Source: Rapidithrix thailandica (GTDB lineage: Bacteria; Bacteroidota; Bacteroidia; Cytophagales; Flammeovirgaceae). From it: 64,000 nucleotides of DNA. Below are positions 35,171 through 43,718 of the stretch, one piece after another. Position 1 is the first letter of the stretch, and the number at the start of each line of letters is the position of its first letter. The notes below the pieces were generated by a model that ran no database searches, was not told the DNA's origin, and saw nothing but the letters and a program-made list of their open reading frames with translations. The stretch covers positions 62,001 through 126,000 of the forward strand of contig NZ_JBDKWZ010000020.1 of assembly GCF_039710355.1 (NCBI RefSeq). Direction: 5' to 3'. The translations under genes and the position numbers were made by a program.

Positions 35171-36889
35171 ATGAAACTTTCCAAAATCATTATCTACCAA
35201 ATCTTCACTCGTTTGTTTGGCAATACACTCCAAACCAACAAACCCTTTGGCACAAAAGAAGAAAACGGAACCGGTAAATTCAATGATATTACTCCGGAGG
35301 CCCTGGTCTCTCTCCGGGAACTGGGAGTAACGCATGTCTGGTATACCGGAATCATCGCCCATGCCACCCTTACCGACTATACGGCTGATGGGCTCCCTTC
35401 AGATCACTACAGCCTGGTAAAAGGCCGGGCCGGCTCACCCTATGCCATCAAGGATTATTACGATATCGCCCCGGATTTGGCCCAAGATGTAACGAAGAGA
35501 ATGGAGGAGTTTGAAAGCTTGGTCGCCCGCACCCACCAGCAAGAATTGAAAGTACTGATTGACTTTATCCCCAACCATGTGGCCCGTTCTTATAAATCCT
35601 TGGCCAAGCCCGAGGGTGTGGAAGACTTTGGTGAAACAGATAATATTCACCAAGCGTTTTCCCCGCAAAACAACTTTTATTATTTACCTGGAAGCACCTA
35701 TACTTCTCCCAAAGGGGCTGCCATCAAAGCGCTTAAAAATACGGAAGAAACGTATCGGGAAACTCCGGCCAAGGCAACCGGCAACGATTGCTTTTCCCCG
35801 CACCCTTCTGTGTACGACTGGTATGAAACGATCAAATTAAACTACGGAGTAGATTATCAACATGGGGGAAGCAACCACTTTGATCCACTTCCCGGTACCT
35901 GGTTAAAAATGCGGGACATTCTGCTCTTTTGGGCATCCAAAAAGGTGGATGGTTTTCGATGTGACATGGCTGAAATGGTGCCGGTAGCCTTTTGGGGCTG
36001 GGTGATTCCCCAGGTAAAAGCAAAATACCCGGAGCTTATTTTCATAGCTGAAGCCTATCATCCGGAACAACAAATGCCTTTAATACAAGAAGGGCACTTT
36101 GATTATCTGTATGATAAAACAGGAATATACGATACCCTTCATGCGATTTTGACACAACACCGGCCGGTAAGCCTCATTAACGATTACTACCATCAATCTC
36201 AGCCACTTCATCAACATTTGGTAGGCTTTCTGGAAAATCACGATGAGCCGCGACTTGCTTCTAAGAGTTTTGCCCAATCAGCCCAAGCCGGGATCCCGGC
36301 CATGACTGTAACCGCCACGCTGCACCAAGGTCCGGTATTGCTCTATTTCGGTCAGGAAGTGGGGGAACCTGCCGAAGGAACACAAGGCTTTAGCCAAGAA
36401 GATGGCAAAACCAGCATTTATGATTATTGCGGAGTGCCCGAACATCAAAAGTGGATGAATGGAGGTTTGTTTGACGGAGGCTTGCTGACCCAGCAACAAA
36501 TAGCTTTGCGCAATTTTTACCAGACTTTGTTGAACGTTTGCAAGGACTCTCCGGCTATCCAGCAAGGAGAGATGTATCCGCTTACCTGCACTTCTGCCGG
36601 AAACACAACCCCTTTTGTGTATACCTACCTAAGGGTGCATTCGCAAGAAACCATCGGTATTGTGGCGAATTTTCATCAATCACTTTCAGAAATTGTCCGG
36701 ATAAGAACGGAAGAAGAACACTTCCATCAAGTTTTCCGGTCGGACCGCTCATACATCTTTACCGATATATTAGGTTCCGGCAAAACTTTAAACCTTCCAG
36801 GCAAGCAACTAATCCATCCCGGCATCACCCTGGTACTCAAGCCTTCCGATGCTTTTATTTTTCGCATTGAGGAAAGAGAAAGCAAGTAA
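35171..36889 (+). CDS. Alpha-amylase family glycoside hydrolase (GH13)
   Basis: A 572-residue GH13 (beta/alpha)8-barrel enzyme without signal peptide, so cytoplasmic. Region I is VLIDFIPNHV, the nucleophile is D265 in GFRCDMAEMV, the acid/base E294 in FIAEAY, and the third carboxylate D358 in ENHDEPR. The N-terminus IYQIFTRLFG is typical of maltodextrin-acting members. A C-terminal all-beta domain follows about residue 480. The start at 35111 would add 20 polar residues and would lie almost on the promoter box. Substrate is likely an alpha-glucan or maltodextrin; no other sugar genes are near. Confidence 0.9.
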   Translation: MKLSKIIIYQIFTRLFGNTLQTNKPFGTKEENGTGKFNDITPEALVSLRELGVTHVWYTGIIAHATLTDYTADGLPSDHYSLVKGRAGSPYAIKDYYDIAPDLAQDVTKRMEEFESLVARTHQQELKVLIDFIPNHVARSYKSLAKPEGVEDFGETDNIHQAFSPQNNFYYLPGSTYTSPKGAAIKALKNTEETYRETPAKATGNDCFSPHPSVYDWYETIKLNYGVDYQHGGSNHFDPLPGTWLKMRDILLFWASKKVDGFRCDMAEMVPVAFWGWVIPQVKAKYPELIFIAEAYHPEQQMPLIQEGHFDYLYDKTGIYDTLHAILTQHRPVSLINDYYHQSQPLHQHLVGFLENHDEPRLASKSFAQSAQAGIPAMTVTATLHQGPVLLYFGQEVGEPAEGTQGFSQEDGKTSIYDYCGVPEHQKWMNGGLFDGGLLTQQQIALRNFYQTLLNVCKDSPAIQQGEMYPLTCTSAGNTTPFVYTYLRVHSQETIGIVANFHQSLSEIVRIRTEEEHFHQVFRSDRSYIFTDILGSGKTLNLPGKQLIHPGITLVLKPSDAFIFRIEERESK

Positions 36890-37027
36890 GAAAACGGTAT
36901 CTCAACACAAGTCTCTGGCCGGTTTTGTAGGAGAAAGCCCGTCTTTCCCCACACTGACAAACGGGATTGAGAAAGACAGGGTAAAAATATTCGTGATCAT
37001 GTTTAATTTTATATCCAATTCCTTTTT

Positions 37028-37035
37028 TAAATTTG
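37028..37035 (+). promoter_or_regulatory. -7 box immediately before lepA, suggesting a leaderless mRNA
   Basis: TAAATTTG ends four bases before the lepA ATG (37040). With normal spacing the transcript would begin at or next to the start codon. Confidence 0.4.
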
Positions 37036-37039
37036 CAGA

Positions 37040-38827
37040 ATGAAGAACATCAGGAATTTCTGCATTATCGCGCATATAGACCATGGAAAGAGTACCTTGG
37101 CCGACCGGTTATTGGAGCATACTCAAACCATCAGCGACCGTGAAATGCAAGAGCAATTGCTCGATAGCATGGATTTGGAACGTGAGCGTGGCATTACCAT
37201 CAAGAGCCATGCGATCCAGATGAACTATCAATATGAAGGTGAGGAATATGTATTGAACCTGATCGATACGCCTGGACACGTTGACTTCTCCTATGAAGTA
37301 TCCCGGTCCATTGCTGCCTGTGAAGGGGCTTTGTTGATTGTAGATTCTTCACAAGGAATTGAGGCACAGACGATCAGTAACTTGTACCTGGCCTTAGAGC
37401 ACGACTTAGAAATCATTCCCATATTAAATAAAATTGACCTCCCACACTCCATGCCGGAAGAAGTTTCCGACCAAATCATCGATATGATCGGTTGTGAGCT
37501 TGATGACATCATCAAAGCCAGTGGTAAAACCGGCCAGGGAGTAGGTGACATTTTAGAGGCGATAGTAAAGCGCATCCCTTCTCCCAAAGGGGACCCGAAA
37601 GCGCCTCTGCAAGCCTTGATCTTCGACTCTGTATTTAACCCATTCCGGGGTGTAGAAGTATATTTCCGGGTATTTAACGGAGAAATCAACAAAGGCGATC
37701 AGGTAAAATTTGTCAATACCGGCAAAACGTACGATGCCGATGAGATCGGCATCCTGCAACTCAAACAACTTCCGCAAAAAACCATTTCGGCCGGTAATGT
37801 AGGGTATTTGATTTCGGGAATCAAAGTCGCCAAAGAAGTAAAAGTCGGAGATACCATCACCCATGTAAAAACTCCTTGCGAAAACGCCATTAAAGGTTTT
37901 GAAGATGTAAAACCCATGGTATTTGCCGGGATTTACCCGGTAGACACCACCGAGTTCGAGGAATTGCGGGCTTCGATGGAGAAGTTGCAACTGAACGATG
38001 CCTCTTTGGTATGGGAGCCGGAAACCTCAGCGGCTTTGGGTTTTGGATTCCGTTGTGGCTTCTTGGGAATGCTCCATATGGAAATTGTACAGGAACGCCT
38101 GGAACGCGAGTTCGACATGACCGTAATCACCACGGTCCCTTCCGTACAATACCATGCCTTTACCAACAAAGGAGAGAAAATCTTTGTCAATGCTCCCTCC
38201 GAACTCCCGGACCCAACCTTGACCGAACGGGTGGAAGAGCCCTATATCTCTGCGGCCATCATTACCAAGTCAGAGTTTGTAGGCCCGATTATTTCCTTGT
38301 GTATGGACAAACGGGGCCAAATCATCAACCAAGTGTATTTGACAGCTGACCGGGTAGAGCTGAAATTTGAACTTCCGTTGGCCGAAATCGTCTTTGACTT
38401 CTTTGATAAATTAAAAACCATTTCCAAAGGTTATGCCTCACTGGATTATGAATTAATTGGTTTCAGAAGATCCAAGTTAGTCAAATTGGACATTATGCTG
38501 AACGGAGAGCCGGTTGATGCACTTTCCGCAGTAGTACACCGCGACAAAGCTTACGATTGGGGCAAGCGCATTTGTGAAAAGCTCAAGGAACTACTGCCCA
38601 GACAGCAATTTGAAATTGCCATCCAGGCTGCTATCGGAAGTAAAATCATCGCCAGAGAAACTGTAAAAGCCTTGCGTAAAAACGTAATCGCCAAATGTTA
38701 TGGTGGGGATATTACCCGGAAGCGAAAACTCCTGGAAAAGCAGAAAAAAGGGAAAAAACGTATGCGCCAGGTAGGAAGTGTGGAAATTCCGCAAGAAGCA
38801 TTTATGGCTGTCCTCAAGTTGGATTAA
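37040..38827 (+). CDS. lepA: Elongation factor 4 (LepA)
   Basis: Ribosome-associated GTPase thought to remobilise stalled or mis-translocated ribosomes and to aid ribosome assembly. The 595 residues are full length. G1 AHIDHGKST near residues 10-18, G3 DTPGHVDF at about 76-83, G4 NKIDLP at about 130-135, then domain II, EF-G-like domains III and V, and the LepA-specific C-terminal domain (GGDITRKRKLLEKQKKGKKR) are all present. A terminator follows. Confidence 0.98.
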   Translation: MKNIRNFCIIAHIDHGKSTLADRLLEHTQTISDREMQEQLLDSMDLERERGITIKSHAIQMNYQYEGEEYVLNLIDTPGHVDFSYEVSRSIAACEGALLIVDSSQGIEAQTISNLYLALEHDLEIIPILNKIDLPHSMPEEVSDQIIDMIGCELDDIIKASGKTGQGVGDILEAIVKRIPSPKGDPKAPLQALIFDSVFNPFRGVEVYFRVFNGEINKGDQVKFVNTGKTYDADEIGILQLKQLPQKTISAGNVGYLISGIKVAKEVKVGDTITHVKTPCENAIKGFEDVKPMVFAGIYPVDTTEFEELRASMEKLQLNDASLVWEPETSAALGFGFRCGFLGMLHMEIVQERLEREFDMTVITTVPSVQYHAFTNKGEKIFVNAPSELPDPTLTERVEEPYISAAIITKSEFVGPIISLCMDKRGQIINQVYLTADRVELKFELPLAEIVFDFFDKLKTISKGYASLDYELIGFRRSKLVKLDIMLNGEPVDALSAVVHRDKAYDWGKRICEKLKELLPRQQFEIAIQAAIGSKIIARETVKALRKNVIAKCYGGDITRKRKLLEKQKKGKKRMRQVGSVEIPQEAFMAVLKLD

Positions 38828-38849
38828 ACAAGCGTTTTGAAAATATCTG

Positions 38850-38880
38850 GCCGCTTCCTCTCCCGGAAGCGGCTTTTTTA
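38850..38880 (+). terminator. Terminator after lepA
   Basis: GCCGCTTCC (38850-38858) and GGAAGCGGC (38865-38873) form a 9-bp stem with a 6-base loop, followed by TTTTTTATTTTA. Confidence 0.85.
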
Positions 38881-38928
38881 TTTTATCTTTTCTCAAACAA
38901 ACCATCTTCAACAAAAGGTTTTAAGAAA

Positions 38929-40140
38929 ATGAATTCCTATGACTATATCATTATCGGAGCGGGCTGCGCAGGACTCAGCCTTTCTTATTACCTACAACGA
39001 TCGGAGAAGTTGAAAGGAAAGAAAGTTTTAGTATTGGAAAAAGCCCCCAAAACTACCAATGACCGTACCTGGTGCTTCTGGACAAAACGCCCTACTGCCT
39101 TTGAGGAAATTGTGTATAAAAAATGGAGCAAACTGGACTTCATCAGTGAAGGGTTTCGAAAACAGTTCGACCTGAATGCTTATACCTACCAGCAACTTCG
39201 CGGATTGGACTTTTACCATTTCATCCTTCATCGTATCAAAGCAGCTCCTTCGTTCTTCATGCGGTACGAAACCGTCAAAAACGTACAAAACACAGCCCAT
39301 GGAGTGAGGGTACAAACAAGTGAAAACCACTACGAGGCAAGTGTTGTCTTTGATTCCCGGATTCATTGGCCGGAATTTCACCCTGCCCCACCGGGAAAGA
39401 TCACGCTTTTGCAACATTTTAAAGGGTGGAAAATCAAAAGTGCTACTCCCGTCTTCTCTCCGGAAACGATCCGTATGTTTGATTTCAAACTCCCTCAAAA
39501 AGGCCAAGTGCGTTTTGTTTACCTCCTACCCTATTCTGCTACTGAGGCATTGGTCGAGTTCACTGTCTTTTCTCAAAAAACACTCCTTGACCAGGAATAC
39601 AACGAACAACTGAAACATTATATCCAATATGCTTTGGGTATTGTCAAGTATCAAATTGAAGAAACGGAACAAGGAGTCATTCCGATGACTAATTATCCGT
39701 TTGCCTTCCACTACACCCCGTGTCATATCCGTATCGGCACCAATGCAGGTTTTTGCAAGCCCTCCAGCGGATATACTTTTTTGCGCATCCAACATGACTG
39801 CCAACAGATTGTCTCCAATCTGGAAACAGGGCAAGCCTTACAGCATCATCGCAAGCACTCACAAAAATTCCGCTTATACGATACACTGATGCTCGACATT
39901 ATGCACCGGGACGGAGGGCAAATTGCTACCATCTTCCGCCACTTGTTCGAAAACAATTCTATAGAAGAGATCTTTTCTTTTTTGGACGAAGAGACCTCCT
40001 TTGTCCAAGAGCTCAGCATTATGGCTTCTCTCCCCTATTTTCCGTTCCTCAAGTCATTGCAAAATCACGTATTCAACAAGCTGAAAAATTCCGCTTCCCC
40101 TTCCAAGATAATCAGAAGAAAAAAGAGTATTTTTGATTAG
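38929..40140 (+). CDS. crtY: Lycopene cyclase family protein (CrtY-like)
   Basis: Closes the end rings of lycopene to beta-carotene; FAD/NAD-dependent and membrane-associated. The 403 residues start with the dinucleotide fold YDYIIIGAGCAGLSLSYYL (4-22). DRTWCFW follows near 46-52 and is a CrtY-family motif; FVYLLPYSATEALVEFTVFS and GFCKPSSGYTFLRIQHD are others. The frame is open back to 38695, but a terminator hairpin lies within that stretch and the ATG at 38929 is followed by the Rossmann fold. No crtB, crtI or crtZ gene is adjacent, so the carotenoid pathway is scattered. Confidence 0.9.
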   Translation: MNSYDYIIIGAGCAGLSLSYYLQRSEKLKGKKVLVLEKAPKTTNDRTWCFWTKRPTAFEEIVYKKWSKLDFISEGFRKQFDLNAYTYQQLRGLDFYHFILHRIKAAPSFFMRYETVKNVQNTAHGVRVQTSENHYEASVVFDSRIHWPEFHPAPPGKITLLQHFKGWKIKSATPVFSPETIRMFDFKLPQKGQVRFVYLLPYSATEALVEFTVFSQKTLLDQEYNEQLKHYIQYALGIVKYQIEETEQGVIPMTNYPFAFHYTPCHIRIGTNAGFCKPSSGYTFLRIQHDCQQIVSNLETGQALQHHRKHSQKFRLYDTLMLDIMHRDGGQIATIFRHLFENNSIEEIFSFLDEETSFVQELSIMASLPYFPFLKSLQNHVFNKLKNSASPSKIIRRKKSIFD

Positions 40141-40192
40141 CATTTTAACTGCCTTAGCACAAGATTGAACATTCTAAAACCTGCAAATATTC

Positions 40193-41251
40193 ATGGACGG
40201 AACAGCAATTATCTTAACCAGTGGGCTTTACACCCGGGACAATGGTAAAACAGCACACGGCTTAGTGCGCGGAACAGAACGATTCAAGATAGTAGGGGTA
40301 GTTGATTCGGAAGAAACAAGAGGAAAAGATGCCGGAGAGCTCCTGGATGGCACTCACCGTGGGATCCCTATCTTTGCCAGTATTGCAGAAGCCCATCACA
40401 GCCTCGGGCAAGTCGACTATTGTATTATTGGAGTGGCGCTGCCAGGTGGCAAGTTGTCAAAAGAGTTAAAAAAACAGATTTCCCAAGCCATGGCCAAAGG
40501 CATGTCCATCGTCAACGGCTTGCATACCTTTTTGAACGAAGACCCGGAGATGGCTTTTCTTACCGTACAGCATGAAGTGAACATCTTTGATATTCGCATG
40601 CCCAAACCCAAAGAAGCGCTGAGCTTTTGGTCCGGGGAGATCTTCAAGGTACCTTGTCCCAAAATAGCCGTATTGGGAATGGATTGTGCCGTTGGCAAAC
40701 GTACAACAGCCAAATTGCTTATGGAAAAGGCCCGGGAAAAAGGCCTCAAAGCCCAAATGATTTACACCGGACAAACAGGTTGGCTACAGGGCTTTGAATA
40801 CGGCTTTATTTTAGATTCCACGTATAACGATTTTGTAGCCGGAGAGTTGGAAAAAGCCATTGTCAACTGCTATAAAAACGAACAACCCGACATCATCTTT
40901 GTAGAAGGGCAGTCCGCTTTGAGAAACCCCTCCGGACCTTGCGGTGCGGAACTTTTGCTTTCCGGCAATATGGATGGGGTAATTTTACAACATATTCCCG
41001 GCCGGCAATACTGGGATGATAATCCGGCTTGGGGAGAAATGCCTTCGGTAAAAAGTGAAATAGAATTGATTAAACTGTATGGCAAAGAGGTACTTGGTAT
41101 CACACTCAATACCAGCAAACTTCCCAAAGAGCAAATCAAAAGTTATCAACAAGAATGCTCTGCAGAAACAGGCGTCCCTACTTTTCTACCCTTGGAAGAA
41201 GATGTGGAAACCCTTGTAGAGGTGCTGACCAAAAAATTTAACTTAGGATAA
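40193..41251 (+). CDS. DUF1611 family P-loop protein (DgcN-like)
   Basis: A 352-residue cytoplasmic protein. An N-terminal Rossmann-like domain covers about 1-140 (GTAIILTSGLYTRDNGKTAHGL, VDYCIIGVALPGGKL). A C-terminal P-loop NTPase-like domain starts at 155 with GMDCAVGKRTT (162-172), followed by YTGQTGWLQG and VEGQSALRNPSGPCG. DUF1611 proteins sit beside enolase-superfamily epimerases in many genomes; one group (DgcN) has been reported as a D-glutamate N-acetyltransferase paired with an N-acetyl-glutamate racemase (DgcA). Here the epimerase gene is 78 bp downstream on the same strand. The pairing is seen; the reaction is inferred. Confidence 0.85.
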   Translation: MDGTAIILTSGLYTRDNGKTAHGLVRGTERFKIVGVVDSEETRGKDAGELLDGTHRGIPIFASIAEAHHSLGQVDYCIIGVALPGGKLSKELKKQISQAMAKGMSIVNGLHTFLNEDPEMAFLTVQHEVNIFDIRMPKPKEALSFWSGEIFKVPCPKIAVLGMDCAVGKRTTAKLLMEKAREKGLKAQMIYTGQTGWLQGFEYGFILDSTYNDFVAGELEKAIVNCYKNEQPDIIFVEGQSALRNPSGPCGAELLLSGNMDGVILQHIPGRQYWDDNPAWGEMPSVKSEIELIKLYGKEVLGITLNTSKLPKEQIKSYQQECSAETGVPTFLPLEEDVETLVEVLTKKFNLG

Positions 41252-41329
41252 TACCAACCAAGTCATAAACCTCAATGGGATAACGGCAACCAGACGTATT
41301 TACAGTTATTTGATTTAAGCTTATTCATT

Positions 41330-42397
41330 ATGAAAATAAAAGAGATCCGTGCTTACAAGGTAAACCTGGATTTGACACGGCCCTACACCATTGCCTATAA
41401 AACCATTTCTCAAGTAGAAAATGTCATCGTGGAGCTGGAATTGGAAAACGGTATCATGGGCATGGGTGCCAGCAACCCCAGTAAGTATGTAGTAGACGAA
41501 TCGGTAAAAGAAGTGGCGAATAAACTGACTTCGGAAAACCTGGAATGGCTCCGGGGAAGGGACATTCGCCAGTATCAACAACATTGCTATGAACTGGGTC
41601 AGCAATTTCAAGAAGCACCAGGCACATGGGCCGCTTTGGACATCGCCTTACACGATGCTTTTGCACAATACCTGGGGCTTCCCTTGTATAAATTCTTGGG
41701 AAAAAAAACGAAGGTTCTACCTACCTCTATTACCATTGGCATTATGAATGTGGAGGACACCCTCAAAGAAGCCCGGGACTATGTAGATCAAAAGTTTAAA
41801 ATTCTCAAAGTTAAATTAGGCAACAGCCTGGAAGAAGATATTGAACGTATTGCAAAATTACGGGAAACCTTCGGGACAAACATCGTGTTGCGCATCGATG
41901 CCAACCAAGGATATACCTTTGAGCAATTGGTAGACTTTTATCATAAAACCCAAAAGTACACCCTGGAGCTGATCGAGCAACCGCTTCCGGTAGAAGCCAC
42001 CGAATCATTGCGCAACCTGGAAGAAGAAATTAAACAACAAATTGCGCTGGACGAATCCCTCATTTCCGACTTAGAGGCTTACCGGCTAACGTTACAACCA
42101 AAAGCTTGCGGGATTTTTAATATCAAACTGATGAAATCCGGCGGCATCCAACGTGCTCAACATATTGCCGACATTGGTAACTCTGCCGGAATGGAATTGA
42201 TGTGGGGCTGTAATGACGAAAGCATCGTGAGCATCACAGCGGCCTTACACGTGGCCTATGCCAACCCACATACCAAATACATCGATCTGGATGGGAGTTT
42301 GGATTTGGCCAATGATGTGGTCAGTGGTGGTTTTGCAATCAAAGAAGGCATCATGTATCCGCTGGACTTGCCAGGCCTGGGTATTCAAAAGCTTTAA
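41330..42397 (+). CDS. Enolase-superfamily dipeptide epimerase (L-Ala-D/L-Glu epimerase-like)
   Basis: A 355-residue member of the muconate-lactonising subgroup. The epimerase residues are present: K160-V-K162 (KVK), metal ligands D190 (RIDANQGY), E216 (LIEQPL) and D241 (ALDES), and K266 (NIKLMKSGG). D319-L-D321 lies where Bacillus L-Ala-D/L-Glu epimerase has the DxD pair that holds the dipeptide amino group. That favours epimerisation of a murein-derived Ala-Glu-type dipeptide, while the DUF1611 partner upstream suggests N-acetyl-glutamate racemisation; the two are not exclusive. A hairpin terminator follows. Confidence 0.9.
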   Translation: MKIKEIRAYKVNLDLTRPYTIAYKTISQVENVIVELELENGIMGMGASNPSKYVVDESVKEVANKLTSENLEWLRGRDIRQYQQHCYELGQQFQEAPGTWAALDIALHDAFAQYLGLPLYKFLGKKTKVLPTSITIGIMNVEDTLKEARDYVDQKFKILKVKLGNSLEEDIERIAKLRETFGTNIVLRIDANQGYTFEQLVDFYHKTQKYTLELIEQPLPVEATESLRNLEEEIKQQIALDESLISDLEAYRLTLQPKACGIFNIKLMKSGGIQRAQHIADIGNSAGMELMWGCNDESIVSITAALHVAYANPHTKYIDLDGSLDLANDVVSGGFAIKEGIMYPLDLPGLGIQKL

Positions 42398-42406
42398 ACA
42401 CTGTGT

Positions 42407-42444
42407 CAAACAGCTTTCCGGCTATTGTAGTGGAAAGCTGTTTG
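42407..42444 (+). terminator. Stem-loop after epimerase gene
   Basis: CAAACAGCTTTCC (42407-42419) pairs exactly with GGAAAGCTGTTTG (42432-42444) around 12 bases. The T-run is weak (CCCTTT). Confidence 0.6.
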
Positions 42445-42549
42445 CCCTTTCTACCCAAAGCCTTTGAGTAGCCTACTCACCTTTTCACCCTAGCACTCAT
42501 TCTCAATCGTTCACCCTACGGAAACTACTTAATAAAGTGCAATCAAGGC

Positions 42550-43257
42550 TTAGCGATAATCAGGATTGGGAAAATCAAACCGGCATCCCGCATCCCATTT
42601 GGAGCGTTGGTTGCCATGAGCCGGAATTCCGTCAGCATCCTTAAGCATTCGTGCCATATGCATCAGGTTCCAGGTCATAAACGTAGTATTGCGATTGGTA
42701 AAGTCATTTTCCGGACCACCGGAACCTTCATCCATATAAGAGGGACCCGGCCCGGCCTCGCCTATCCACCCAGCATCGGCTTGTGGAGGAATCAAATAAC
42801 CGATATGTTGCAAGGCATATAATATCCCCATGGCACAGTGTTTTATCCCATCTTCATTGCCTGTAATCAACGTGCCTCCCACTTTTCCATAATATGCATA
42901 CTGTCCATGCATATTCAAATCCCCGGAAGATCCGTACAATCGCTCGATGACTTTGGAACACACCGAAGACTTTTCTCCCAGCCAAATAGGCGTTCCCAAA
43001 ATTAAAATATCAGCCTCATCCACTTTTTGAAAAATATCCGGCCATTCGTCCTCTTCCCACCCTCTGCCTTTCATATCGGAATAGATGCCATGAGCAATGG
43101 GATAATCCACCGGGCGGAGTAATTCGGTGGTGATACCGTTTTCATCCATAATATGCCGGGATATTTTCATCAACCCTTCCGTATGAGAAAGCTCGGGTGA
43201 TCTTTTGAGCGTGCAATTCAAAAACAAGGCCTTGAGGTCACTATAATCTTTTTTCAT
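42550..43257 (-). CDS. Flavodoxin-like NAD(P)H-dependent FMN reductase
   Basis: A 235-residue flavodoxin-fold oxidoreductase. KALFLNCTLKRSPELSHTEGLM near the N-terminus is the FMN phosphate-binding loop, ILGTPIWLGEKSSVCSKVIERL (about 86-107) covers the isoalloxazine-binding strand and helix, and GTLITGNEDGIKHCAMGILYALQHIGY is the third. Soluble, cytoplasmic. The long C-terminal part (DEGSGGPENDFTNRNTTFMTWNLMHMARML) is typical of this Bacteroidota/Actinobacteria subgroup. Electron acceptor unknown. Confidence 0.88.
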   Translation of the reverse strand: MKKDYSDLKALFLNCTLKRSPELSHTEGLMKISRHIMDENGITTELLRPVDYPIAHGIYSDMKGRGWEEDEWPDIFQKVDEADILILGTPIWLGEKSSVCSKVIERLYGSSGDLNMHGQYAYYGKVGGTLITGNEDGIKHCAMGILYALQHIGYLIPPQADAGWIGEAGPGPSYMDEGSGGPENDFTNRNTTFMTWNLMHMARMLKDADGIPAHGNQRSKWDAGCRFDFPNPDYR

Positions 43258-43718
43258 AAAAAAGAGAGTTTATTGTGAAAAACAGCAGTTGGTCTTCAAG
43301 GAGTGAATGGGTTCTCAACCAAAGGTATTTGCAACTTTGGGAGAGTATTTTTTATAAAAAGGGGGGGGTGGACCATTTACAAAGTCCCGATTCTAAAACT
43401 TCTATTTGTTTGAAAAAGATTAGGAAGCGCCCAAAAAGTTCGGAATAGAAAAAAAGGCAATGCTTGTTTTGTTGTATGAAACCGAGAGCATGTGTAAATT
43501 CCATCCATGTCAAGAAAAGCCTTTTCTGGAAAAACAGCAGGAAACCTCATAACAATCAACAGTATAAAATACAAAGGATCGATCAAAAGCCCAGGGAAGC
43601 TTATATTTTTTTCATTGTTAAATCACAAAATTTTTTTTATCTATTGATTGCATGTACCTTTGTGCTCCAATAAGCAGAAAGGACAGAAATTAAAGTATTC
43701 TTACGATCTTAAAACATC
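43258..43718. other. Non-coding region, 461 bp, upstream of carB
   Basis: Divergent region between the FMN reductase and carB. It contains a G8 homopolymer at 43361-43368 after an A5 run, and a -7 box at 43655-43662. No gene is supportable. Confidence 0.5.
43655..43662 (+). promoter_or_regulatory. Candidate -7 box for carB
   Basis: TACCTTTG matches TAnnTTTG; predicted start near 43668 and a leader of about 50 nt. The -33 element is not clear (T-run only). Confidence 0.45.

Noticed and set aside
43361..43368. G8 run as a phase-variation tract
   Set aside because: It lies in non-coding DNA between divergent genes, about 100 bp from one start and 350 from the other, with no promoter spacing that it would alter in an obvious way.
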